This document shows positions 1-10,087 of a DNA stretch of 64,000 nt, in pieces. Position 1 is the first letter of the stretch; each line of letters opens with the position of its first letter. The notes under the pieces were generated by a model. That model saw nothing but the letters and a program-made list of their open reading frames with translations, searched no databases and had not been told where the DNA came from. Source of the DNA: Macrotrachela quadricornifera (Eukaryota > Rotifera > Eurotatoria > Philodinida > Philodinidae). The stretch is taken from positions 445,480 to 509,479 of the forward strand of contig JAJEKB010020567.1 of assembly GCA_022393335.1 (NCBI GenBank), read 5' to 3'. The position numbers and the translations under genes were made by a program.

Positions 1-1464
1 TGGGTTAACTGACTTTTGCCCCCCCCCCCCCCCCCTGTATATGTATATAGACATTTATATGGTTAGATATCCATTTCCGAGAAAAGTTGAATCATTGAAC
101 TTATGTTTTTTCCATCTTAAAAAAGTAACTATTTAGAACAAGTTACTTTTGACCTTTTTTCTGGCCTATATCTTTGTGAAACGTCATAGGATCGAGTTGA
201 AATTTGTATTACAGCTTCTCTACTACAATCCCACCATGTCTGAAAAATTTTACAAAGATCATGCCAGAAGTTTTTTGGTCAGCTTTTAGACACATAATCA
301 AAGTCTGGTTCTAATGTATTTTTTCAAAGTACTTCTCCCTAGCATCAATGCACGTGTGCATTCGAATAAATCAGTCATCAAAGCCATTTTCGAAATCGTC
401 TTTTGTCAGGGTGTTGGCAGCTTGTTCTAATGCATCCAGCGTTGCGGTGTCATCGTTGAATCGAATTCCACGTAGTTAGTTTTTGAGTTTTGGAAACAAG
501 AAGAAATCGCACGAACTTAGATCTGGGGAATAAAACGGATTTTGATACAGTTCTACATGATTTTCTGCTAAATATTCACTGGTGATCCAGGCTCTGTAGG
601 ATCGTGCATTATAATCATGAAAAGTGGAATCTCGAAGATCGTTTCTGATTCTCCATTCAGATACAGCTTTGAAAACTTCTGGCAGGCATATGTTGACATA
701 TCATCTTGCATTTATCGACTCACCAGGTATCAATGATATAGATTTGATGAAACCGAATTTCATGAAAAAAAGCCACCATTCGTTTGTCTGAGCTTCTGCT
801 ACAGTGAACTTTTGTTGGTCGTGGATCAGTTGTTGACATCCATACCTTTGACTGCTGTTTTGCTTCCAGATCATAGTGATAGAACCATAATTCATCACCA
901 GTAATAATGTCGAGGACTCGACGACGAGATCGACCTTCTTCAAATCGTTGGAGGGACTGGTGGCGAAACTGAATACGCAACTGTTTTTGATCATCGTTCA
1001 GTTGATGAGGCACCCATCGAACACATACTTTACGGAGCTTCAAATAGTCATGAGGAATTGAATTGACCGTGTGACAGAAGTTCAAGGACAACCTGAATGG
1101 GCAGCATCTTCAACACTGAAACTGCTCCGTTGAAATTCATGGAATCAATTGAGCACTGTTTGATCTGAAGGTGCTTGGTCCCTGCATGCTTGCATCAAAC
1201 GAGCATGGCTGTCCTTCTATGTTAAGCCAATTCTCCAGTCATACAAAATCATAGTGGGAAATTGTTCACATGAGAGTTGAAAACTCATATTGAAAATGAT
1301 TTGAGGGTGATTCGAAAGAAATGAAAAAATAAAACAATGGGTAATACGTGGGGGGCTGAAATTTTCTACATAATCCTAAATATGTTTGGTCATTATACTA
1401 TAGCAGATGTCCTCAGATTACGCCTTCTAGAAGAATCGAGGCAAAAAAACTTTTGGCGTGACCC
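1..1464 (-). mobile_element. Degenerate mariner-type transposon
   Basis: Reading the minus strand from about 1300 down to about 300 gives a broken mariner transposase. An N-terminal piece (1300-1092) is followed by an open stretch at 1091-720 with the family phrases VRWVPHQLNDDQKQLRI and ITGDELWFYHYD, the latter holding the first catalytic Asp. Further down, around 640-480, another frame reads SPDLSSCDFFLFPKLKN, the block with the last catalytic Asp of the D,D34D triad. Several stops and frame changes separate the pieces, so no enzyme is made. Possible ends are TGGGTTAACTGACTTTTGCC at position 1 and, inverted at 1464, TGGGTCACGCC followed by AAAAGTTTTTTTGCC. They match only loosely and no TA duplication could be verified, so the borders are tentative. 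A poly-C run (20-35) lies inside the left end. Family call is firm, boundaries are not. Confidence 0.82.
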
Positions 1465-1746
1465 ATGCATATGATTGAAACGAGTCAGGACTAGGATCAA
1501 TTTTTGTTTCAGAAATGGACTTGAGCCAGTTTCGCACGAATCGAGGAGTCGCAATTGTATTAAAAATTTCACTTAATTTAGGAATATTAATTGATGATAA
1601 TGTTTTGAAAGTGTATCATTTATTGTTGTGTCAAGACAAATTTTTAACACTTCTTATTTTCCTAATAACCGTCACTCGATTCTGACATCAATAAAATTTA
1701 TCGATTTTTAGTTTTTAATCATCAACAAGCATTTATAAAATACAAG
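1465..1746. other. Upstream region of the ADP-ribosyltransferase gene
   Basis: AT-rich spacer between the mariner remnant and the ART start codon. No repeat or RNA gene was recognised. It must contain the promoter and 5' leader of the downstream gene, but no specific element can be pointed to. Confidence 0.4.
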
Positions 1747-2913
1747 ATGATGAAAAATCATAAAAATGAGATAAAAGTTATGTCAAACACTGATCGCGAC
1801 CAACTCGAATTAGCAGCAATTGTTCCTAGTTATGAAATGATAAGTGACCGACAATATTTGATCACAATGGATGATGATGTTCATGATAATCAAGTATTGA
1901 TTAAGGATACTGATGCTCAACCTAAACAAATAATAACAATGCTCAATTTTGACGAAAGGGATAATCAATGCAATGAAACGAAACAAAGTATCGGGATGAT
2001 AACAGGTTCATTCAGCCAGATTGCCGATCTACCATTCTCGAATATGAATAAAGAAGAAAGATTTGATCAGCATCAAGCTACGGCGAATATGGAAGCTTCT
2101 AGTAATACACTAAGAAAAATGATGACAAACAATCATCGAATAGTTGAAACTGTTGCTGAAGAATCAGGGCTCTCATATACAGGAAATGCTAATGTGCCTG
2201 AAGTAAACCTCGAATCTATTGTGGGCTACGCTCAAGAACCTTTGCTACCACTTGTCAAAGCATGTGCTCCATTAACGACCATCATTGCAAATTTATCGTT
2301 CTATGTTGAAAAAGCTTTGAACGAAACATCCGAACAACCGCCTGATGGATTGACAATCGATGAGAGTGCTGTCATTCGACTCTACACGATCGAATGGAGA
2401 AATGGACAAAAAAGCCTTTATTTTATGCTCAATCATACTCTGAAAAATGAGCCTCGCGAGAATTTACGGCCTTATTTCAAATATTTAAAATTGTTTTTAA
2501 CTGCATTAGCCAAACTACCATGTGTCTCGCCACTGACAGTTTGGAGAGGAGTGACCAAAGATTTAAGTTCACAGTTTCCATCTGGTATTTCAGTCATCTG
2601 GTGGGCATTTTCATCTTGCACATCTGAATTGACTGTGCTTAAGAACAACATGTATTTGGGTGATACGGGTGAGCGAACATTGTTCTCTGTAGAAGCTATT
2701 AATGGACGAAAAATCCGTGCTCATTCACACTTCATTACTGAAGATGAAATTCTTATGCTACCTGGCACTCAAATGATAGTTCAATCACAACTATGTACAG
2801 GGTCTGATCTTCATATAATTCATTTGAAACAGATCATACCAAAAGAAATACTTCTCGAATCTCCATTTGAAGGTATATCAATGTTTTTCAATGAAACTAT
2901 TTTGAATAAATAG
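1747..2913 (+). CDS. Arginine-type mono-ADP-ribosyltransferase (ART, R-S-E class)
   Basis: Single-exon ORF of 388 aa. Residues 1 to about 150 are polar, Asp/Asn/Gln-rich and match nothing I know. The second half carries the three ART landmarks in order: R267 in VWRG (NAD-binding Arg), S289/S290 in WAFSSCTS (the STS-like motif), and E332-D-E334 in FITEDEILMLPG, the ExE motif that in this family supports transfer of ADP-ribose from NAD to arginine side chains. All key residues are present, so activity is plausible. No signal peptide or membrane helix is visible, which points to an intracellular protein, unlike the GPI-anchored vertebrate ARTs. The ATG at 1747 is one of two adjacent Met codons and is preceded by a TATAAAA-like run. 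The membrane-anchor exon of the FG-GAP gene begins only 77 bp after the stop. From memory, ART-domain proteins are numerous in bdelloid rotifers. Substrate is unknown. Confidence 0.87.
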   Translation: MMKNHKNEIKVMSNTDRDQLELAAIVPSYEMISDRQYLITMDDDVHDNQVLIKDTDAQPKQIITMLNFDERDNQCNETKQSIGMITGSFSQIADLPFSNMNKEERFDQHQATANMEASSNTLRKMMTNNHRIVETVAEESGLSYTGNANVPEVNLESIVGYAQEPLLPLVKACAPLTTIIANLSFYVEKALNETSEQPPDGLTIDESAVIRLYTIEWRNGQKSLYFMLNHTLKNEPRENLRPYFKYLKLFLTALAKLPCVSPLTVWRGVTKDLSSQFPSGISVIWWAFSSCTSELTVLKNNMYLGDTGERTLFSVEAINGRKIRAHSHFITEDEILMLPGTQMIVQSQLCTGSDLHIIHLKQIIPKEILLESPFEGISMFFNETILNK

Positions 2914-2990
2914 TATTTCTGTATTTAGGTGCATATCTTTATCCAAAAACTAAGTGAGTCTAATTACGTCTTTTTCTAATTGTATTTTTC

Positions 2991-5900
2991 ATGAGACCTT
3001 TTATTATACTTACAAGACGTTCTTGGTATCAAAAGAAGAGATTTGTCATTCCACTTTGTTCAATGGCTATTCTGCTCATTGGCGCAATCATTCTTGGCAT
3101 TGTGTTGGGAACCAGATCAACAGGTAGAATTTTTGGCACTTTTTATTTAGTTTTAAGACAAGAAACAGTTCATTTTACAAGAGTTTTCTTTTGTCTTTCA
3201 CAGGCATTTAGAAATGTTGAAACTGATACCTAACAATACGTATATATTCTTTTAGTTATTTCTTTACTTTTTTGTTAGATCTTCCTCAAATAAACTCTCA
3301 TCGATAATCAAATCTTCTTAAATCACAAAATTTTAATTGTAACTGAGGGAAAAAATCAATAAAATACGTTATACAATCCAAAAAAGATTGATTTCTCAGT
3401 TTTTAATGAGTACGAAAATATAAATGACGCTTTCCACATTTTTCAAAATATCTCTTTCAGTTTTCATTCTTTCAGCCTGTAATTTATTATAGAAATATCC
3501 ATCATTCAACTCTCTATAAAACCATTTTCAAATGAACATCATCGAGATAAAAGTAAAAGATTTATTTCATTGATAATATCAAAATACAACTCATTTTCAA
3601 GGACATGGAAAACTGCGGTAAAAAGGGTATATTCATCTCGCAGACACAACCGTGATTATACCCTCTCCCCCAACCGAGTAAATATATAAACGAAAAGTGC
3701 TATCCAAACAATGCTGTGTAGATAACTGCTCTTACAAGATTTTGAGGCGAAGATTTCAACAATTAATAGAGGAAAATTTTTGGAAAAATAAAATTGGAAA
3801 AATAAAAAAGAAATTACAAACAATTTTACTCTTCGTCACTAATTTTCTCTATATATTTACTACGCCTTAATCTATCCTTTTTTTCATTTTATCGAACCAT
3901 TTATACAATTACATTATGCAGTAGTTATATAAAAAGATTTTCATTGAACACCTTCTCACTTTACAGTACGTAGAACAATAGAAAACATGATAAATCTCCA
4001 CTGAAGTGTACTTTATGTCAAGATATATTTGAAAAATTGTCAATAAACATCCTCTTCCAATCCTCAACAAACAAAAACTATAGATGTTTATATGCGAGAG
4101 TCTATCGAATTATTTATATCACAAATCCCTTTATACGTTCTTCAAAAATTGGATATCAACATTTTTCTTACAGCGCTTGTTTTTTTCTGTACAATATTTT
4201 CTTATATATCGTCTTCATTTAGCGTCTGTGTGCAATAGACCACTGGACACACCGAAAAGTTACAAAACTGGAAAAGAACCATGGTCTGCAACAGTCGGCT
4301 ACTTCAGAAATACTAGAGAACTAGATGTGGCAGTGGCCAATAGTGCCGATAACACCATCACTTTACTACTTGGTAACGGGGATGGCAGTTTTCGAATTCC
4401 ATCGGCATATACAGTTGGTCGAAACCCATTCTCAATTATATCTGCTGATTTCAATAATGATAATCAAACAGATCTAGCAGTGGCCAACAGTGACGACAAT
4501 ACTGTCAGTTTGCTGCTTGGCGATGGAAATGGAATCTTCCAGACTCAAATGAGGTATACCGTTGGTCGATCTCCAAATTCAGTGACCTCCGCTGATTTTA
4601 ATAATGATAAAAAAATGGATCTAGTAGTGACTAATGAAAACGGCAACAGCATCAGTGTACTACTTGGTGATGGGAATGGAAGGTTTCAGACTCCAATGAA
4701 CTATACCGTTGGCCGAACTCCATCTTCAGTGATATCAGCGGATTTCAATAATGATAACCTAACGGATCTGGCAGTGACCACTGTAAGTGATAACACCGTC
4801 AGTGTACTGCTTGGTCATGGAAATGGAAGCTTTCAGGTTCCAGTGAACTATACTGTTGGTCGATCTCCATTCTCAGTGATATCAACTGATTTGAATAATG
4901 ATAAAGAACTGGATCTGGCAGTAACCAATAAAAACGACGGCACGGTCACTGTACTGCTTGGCTATGGAAATGGAAGCTTTCACACTCTAAGGAACTATAC
5001 TGTTGGTCGGGCACCACTTTCAGTGGTGTCAGCAGATTTCAATAATGACAAAAAAATGGATCTGGCAGTAACCAATAGAGACGACAACACGATCACCATA
5101 CTGCTTGGTAATGGGACTGGAATCTTTAAGAGCCGAATAAACTATATCGTTGGTCAACACCCACGATCAGTGGTATCATCTGATTTCAATAATGATAACA
5201 AAATGGATCTGGTAGTAGTTAACGAAAGAGACAACACTATCAGTGTGCTGCTTGGCAAAGGGAATGGAATCTTCGAGATTCTAAGCAACTATGACGTTGG
5301 TCGATATCCAATTTCAGTGGTATCAGCTGATTTCAATAATGATAACCAAATGGATCTGGCTTGGGCTAACAGAGAAGACTACACCGTCGGTTTGATGCTT
5401 GGCAATGAGCATGGGTACTTCCAGATTCCAATGACATTTACCGTTGATCAACGTCCAAGTTCAGTGATATCAGCTGATTTCAATAATGATAACAAAATGG
5501 ATCTGGCNNNNNNNNNNTCAGTGATATCAGCTGATTTCAATAATGATAACAAAATGGATCTGGCAATGGCTAACTTTTATTCTTTAGGTGTCGATGTGCT
5601 GCTAAACAATGAGACTAAAATCTTCGAGACTCCAAGATACTATCAAGTTGGTCCGTCTCCAATCTCAATCACCTCTGCTGATTTCAATAATGATAAACAA
5701 ATGGATCTAGCAGTAGCCAGGAGAAACGACAACATCGTTAATGTGCTGCTTGGCAATGGGGATGGAACCTTCAAGGTTATAATGGAATATACCGTTGGTA
5801 ATGCTCCACGATCAGTGATATCAGCTGATTTCAATAATGATAACAAAATGGATCTGGCAGTGGTTAACGAACAGAGCAACAGCATCAGCGTGCTGCTTGG

Positions 5901-6354
5901 CAAGGGGAACGGAACTTTCGAGACTCCAATGAACTTAACTATTGGTCAATACCCAATCTCAATGATCTCTGCTGATTTCAATAATGATAAAAAAGTGGAT
6001 CTAGCAGTGACCAACAGAGAAGACAACACAGTTGATGTGCTGATTGGCAATGGAAATGGAACCTTCGGGGCTCGAAAGACGTTTACCGTTGGTCGACAAC
6101 CAATTTCAGTGGTGTCAGCTGATTTCAATATCGATAAAAAAATTGATCTGGTGGTGGCCAATATGTACGACAATACTGTCAGTATGTTGTTCGGTAATGG
6201 TGATGGAACCTTTCAATCGCAAATCACATTTGACACCGGAACCGATCCAATATTTTTAATATCGGATGATCTGAATAAGGATAAGAAATCGGACCTGATT
6301 GTGATGAATATTAAATCGAACGACGCGTCTGTTTTTTTAAACATTTGCAAGTAA
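2991..6354 (+). CDS. Type II membrane protein with 14 FG-GAP/VCBS-like repeats (two exons)
   Basis: Proposed exons are 2991-3123 and 4223-6354, with intron 3124-4222 (GT at 3124, AG at 4221-4222). Both splice sites are phase 1, so the 133-nt and 2132-nt exons join in frame (about 754 aa). Exon 1 encodes a short basic tail (RRSWYQKKR) and one hydrophobic helix (VIPLCSMAILLIGAIILGIV), predicting a signal anchor with the repeats outside the cell. Exon 2 is an array of 49-residue (147-bp) units, each with a core like SADFNNDNKMDLAV and LLLGNGNGTF, the Asp/Asn-rich calcium-binding loop and the FG-GAP blade motif; 14 units fold as beta-propellers in relatives such as integrin alpha chains. Ten N at 5508-5517 lie inside the array (see findings). 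The 1.1-kb intron is long for this genome and a missed small exon in it cannot be excluded. Ligand and role are unknown; adhesion or surface recognition is an inference. Confidence 0.82.
3124..4222 (+). other. Long intron of the FG-GAP gene
   Basis: AT-rich, 1099 bp, starts GTAGAA and ends TTTAG with phase-1 borders that match the flanking exons. No transposon ends or open coding segment were recognised inside it. Confidence 0.6.
5508..5517. other. Assembly gap (10 N) inside FG-GAP repeats
   Basis: Ten undetermined bases. The 47 bp just before (5461-5507) and just after (5518-5564) are identical. Repeat spacing is 147 bp everywhere else; here the two copies are only 57 bp apart. Confidence 0.98.
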
Positions 6355-6883
6355 CTAATGATGAAAGTTTTAATTTATTATTAAAATATTGACTGATAAT
6401 TAATAATACGTAAACACAGAAACTTTCCCTTTACTTTAAGAATGGTTTCTATAATTTAAAGAAATCATACATAAATGAAAAAAAGATACTTAGATTAAAT
6501 ATACGCTTTTTTGCGGTTCTACAATATTTGAGAATGCTTTCTTCTCTATCTTAAAAACACTCTCAATCCCAATAGAAATCGATTCCAACCGTTCCAAAAA
6601 TTAGAAGAATATGTTTCTTTTTATTCTTTCTTGAAACGATCAAAGAAGAATCTCATTAAAACGAAGTCACATTTATCAATATTTTTGTAAAGAAAAGAAT
6701 GCGTTCTTTGTCATCCTCCAGATTGCTGATTGTCTTTTCAGAACATGAAAATCCAATTTAGGAAAAATAGAATGCCTTCGAATCATCCAATACATTCCAT
6801 GGCATTAACTCATTACATTCAAAAAATTCTCTTTTCTTATCTGAACAAAAAGTGATCATTATCATTACTGATTTCAATTTATA
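6355..6883. other. Intergenic, 3' side of FG-GAP gene
   Basis: AT-rich sequence with no coding signal or repeat recognised. It must hold the polyadenylation region of the upstream gene. It ends at the TA (6882-6883) flanking the Tc1-like element. Confidence 0.5.
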
Positions 6884-8659
6884 CAGGGTTCGAAAAAATA
6901 TTTTGCCAGGAGGGTATCGCTACTATTTCCAATAGAACATATAATGAATTTTATATCAAAAGAAAGACCGTGAAAAATGTGGTTTATTGATAGCAAAAAA
7001 TAAGGGTTAGGAGAACTTTTTATTCGAAAGCTTTCAAAGTTTAAGGAATATTTCACAAAATAATTTTCAAATAGACATAGAACATGGAAAAGTGGATTAT
7101 GTTTCCGTAAGAATAAAACCATTTTGCTTTAGTGGTAATAGGTTCTAACTATGACTCAAAATATGCTATTTTTCTTTTGCGTTCTGTCCTCTGTTCTACG
7201 TGGTCTTAGTGCATAAAAAGGATTTTTTGTCTTTCGTTTCCCTGAAAGTTATAGAAAAAAGCTCGAACAACTTATTTAACGGAGGTAATTTTTTGGTTGA
7301 CATCGTTCATAAACGAAAACTTATCGTTGTCGTGAACTAAGTCTATTTTGTTGTTGTAAAATAGCTGGCACTTATGATACCGAAGAGCAGAGAGTTATTG
7401 ACAGAATTAGATGTATCGCTTTTCGTGAAGCTCGAGATGCTAGTGCAACATTTATCGATCGAAATTGGATCGCTGATAAGTTCATCGTTCGATTCGATTT
7501 ATTACAGACTAGTGGCAAAAGTCATATGATCAATGTTTTCCTGATTATTCAAACGCTGGTCGTAAGCTTAAATTACCACAAGCAATTCAAGACATCATTC
7601 GTGAGGCGAGTGGTCAACAAGGAAAAAGTTGTTCCGTTGTGACGAAGAAGATTGCAGAAAAGCAGAAGGAATATGTCACTCGAAGAACAATTAATAATTA
7701 TCGTCACAGAGAAAGATTAAAACCATTTCATGTTATTCCAAAACCGCTAAAATCTGAAACTCATATATCAAATCGAGTGTAGCTGTGCGATTGATTAAAA
7801 GATTGGACTGAAAAAAACTTTCTTCATCTGACACCATCGGCTGAATTTTACGTGTGGGTTGTTCATCGACCAAATTACCAGAATTTGGGTAAAAAGTGTC
7901 GATGATATGGAAGAAGACGAACGTTATCGTAAAATAGTTTAAATCCAACCATGCATTGGAATTTTTGTGATATTCACGGCTAAAAGATTACATTGAGTGA
8001 TTAGAGACAAAAGTGAATCCTGGATTGGTCAATATTTCCGTGATATAATTTTGAATAAACACGTCTTTTCGTTTTTAAAAAATGAAGAAAAATATTCTAC
8101 TCAACATTTGCTTCAAGACAATGATATTAAATTTTGGGGTAAGGACATTTGACCTGGAAATTCACCTGATCTCAATGTAGCAGAACGTATTGGAACAATT
8201 ATCAAAGACGAAGTCGAGAAAAAAATGTTATCAGAAACAAGAGATTGTCGCTATCTTGAAGAAATACTCAAGATGCATCTTTCAGATGTTTTGACAAACA
8301 TAGAAATCGACACTGATCTATTCGAAACTCTTCTGTGTTCGTACCCATCTCGATTACGTGCAGTAAAGAATGCTAATGGTCGTCATACTGATTATTGATT
8401 GTATCAATTCAGTAATCAAGAATAAAAATTTTGTATGAAGTTTAGCTCGACTCTTATCTCATAAGTTATATTTCTCAAATCTATCATCGGTGAATCTTTC
8501 TACATTTAGGTATTTTGACATACGAAAGTTTCCATAACCCTTATTTTTTACTATCAGTAAACTCATTTTTCACGGGCTTTCTTTTGATATAAAATTGATT
8601 ATATGTCCTATTGGAAATAGTAGCGATATCCCGCTGGCAAAATATTTTTTCCAACCCTG
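6884..8659 (+). mobile_element. Tc1/IS630-like transposon with ~134-bp inverted ends, inactive
   Basis: The termini are CAGGGTT... and its inverse ...CCCTG, flanked by TA at 6882-6883 and 8660-8661, as expected for the Tc1/mariner superfamily. The inverted repeats run from 6884 to about 7018 and from about 8526 to 8659, with only scattered differences. The interior (about 7363-8398, plus strand) is a decayed transposase read in several frames: a basic helix-turn-helix-like region (KIAEKQKEYVTRRTINNY near 7650-7710) and, near 8160-8220, GNSPDLNVAERIGTIIKDEV, the DDE block of this superfamily with its SPDLN signature. The last frame ends at a stop at 8396-8398. Stops and shifts in the middle, including the region of the first two catalytic Asp residues, show it is dead. 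A shorter relative with similar ends lies at 51765-52472. Confidence 0.9.
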
Positions 8660-8861
8660 TATATTGTCATAGTGATTGCGGAAGTAATACATTGGAAAAG
8701 ATATTCGTTTGTAAAAACATGTAAAAATTTCGCTTTATCAAACTTTTCGTATACAGCCATATGCTGTTCCCGATGCTCAATCGAATGGTGAAAGCTCCAC
8801 CTCAATATCAGTAAACGGTGAACAGTTATATAAAAAATGGTGGCTGCCATTTTAAAAAAAA

Positions 8862-9498
8862 TTCGACAATACTTACACATGTGATCCAAATGTATCTTGT
8901 GGATGTTCAATGCATTCTGTAGTAACAGGTCGAATTGTTAATGGTGAAGATGTTGCTCAAAATAGTTGGATTTTGACTGTTGCTCTTTTTGTCGTATTAG
9001 AGAATGGTCCTTCTCCAACTACTCTGTTACAAGTCACTTTAACAGTAATGAATGATGCAGCACCAAGTTGTGCTAGACTTCCTTCTTATAATTCAGTTAC
9101 AGAAATTTGTGCTGATTCACCTAATAGCGCCCATGGTTTGTAACATTTTTTTTTCTCTCTTTATTTCTTCTTTCACTTATTCAATTGTTATTATCGTTAA
9201 AGCGCCATGTAATGATGATTCCGGTGGTCGATTGATGGTGTTCTCTTCAGACAGACAATGGGTATTAGCTGATTTCGTGAGTTATGATGTAAGGTGTGTT
9301 CAACCAGGGTATTCGAGTATCTATACTCGTGTATCGGCTTTTGATAATTAGATCAGATCTTATATAACTAATGCCATTCAGATCTCAGATCCACCTGTTT
9401 TTCCTCCAATTGAATTACATGCAAACATTATTGCAACATCGATGTTTGGTATTTTTATTGTTGCATTATTCAACAATCTAATTTTATTTTACATGTGA
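8862..9498 (+). pseudogene. Chymotrypsin-family (S1) serine protease pseudogene
   Basis: The 5' part reads YTCDPNVSCGCS then GRIVNGEDVAQNSW, the propeptide Cys cluster and activation site (I-V-N-G) of trypsin-like proteases. The reading then jumps to late sequence, so the blocks with catalytic His and Asp are missing: an internal deletion. A clean 67-bp intron (9136-9202, phase 1) leads to PCNDDSGGRLM, which is the GDSGGP block with Gly and Pro changed but Ser kept, and to YSSIYTRVSAF. An in-frame TAG at 9349-9351 replaces the codon expected for Trp in the conserved DWI motif. Beyond it the frame stays open to 9498 and encodes a hydrophobic tail (MFGIFIVALFNNLILFYM), suggesting the ancestor was membrane- or GPI-anchored. 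A Tc1-like element ends about 200 bp upstream. No active protease can be made. Confidence 0.88.
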
Positions 9499-10087
9499 TC
9501 TTCATTAGAAATTCTTGAGTTTAGAAATTATTCTAAGCTGAATATTTTTTGCATTGTATTTTATACTATGCTTCATATTTAATTATTCAAATAAAGATGG
9601 GAACAAATCAAAATCTACTTAAGTATTTGTTGTTTCAAAGTTGATTTTCATGTAAAAAAAACTTGTAAGTATAGTTCATTTGGTCCGAAAATGTGAAATT
9701 CCCATATCTTCTTTTCTAAATGCATTCTAAGGCTTGTTGTTCATGCCATTTAACGTCTATTTTTCTTTCTAGAATATGTGAATTTGACTAAACGAGAAAT
9801 CATGACTTAAATCACTTGACATCGAATACAACCGATTCTTGAAAAATTAGTTTTAATCGATGAAATTTCCTTGACCTATCAAAAAAATCATATTTTTTTT
9901 CAATATTTTGATCGTAAAAATAGTGATATGTTACAAAAACATTTTGAAGACTTTCACCTAGAAAATCTATGATTGAGATATATTCATATCGGTTAGATTA
10001 GATCTAAAACTGTTGATAATTTTCGGGCATTTATTTTTATTATTGACATTTTTCAAGATAAAATCCAATCCGAACGACATGAATAGT
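9499..10087. other. Intergenic between convergent trypsin pseudogene and glycosyltransferase
   Basis: AT-rich, AATAAA at 9591-9596 on the plus strand is a possible polyadenylation signal of the pseudogene. Nothing else recognised. Confidence 0.4.

Noticed and set aside
20..35. Poly-C/poly-G runs (also 24295-24306, 51264-51292, 51410-51425) as regulatory G-quadruplexes
   Set aside because: Long homopolymers inside transposon ends; length is unreliable in sequencing and no G-run pattern with loops is present.
5643..6173. Minus-strand open frames within the FG-GAP array
   Set aside because: Shadow frames of a strongly repetitive plus-strand gene.
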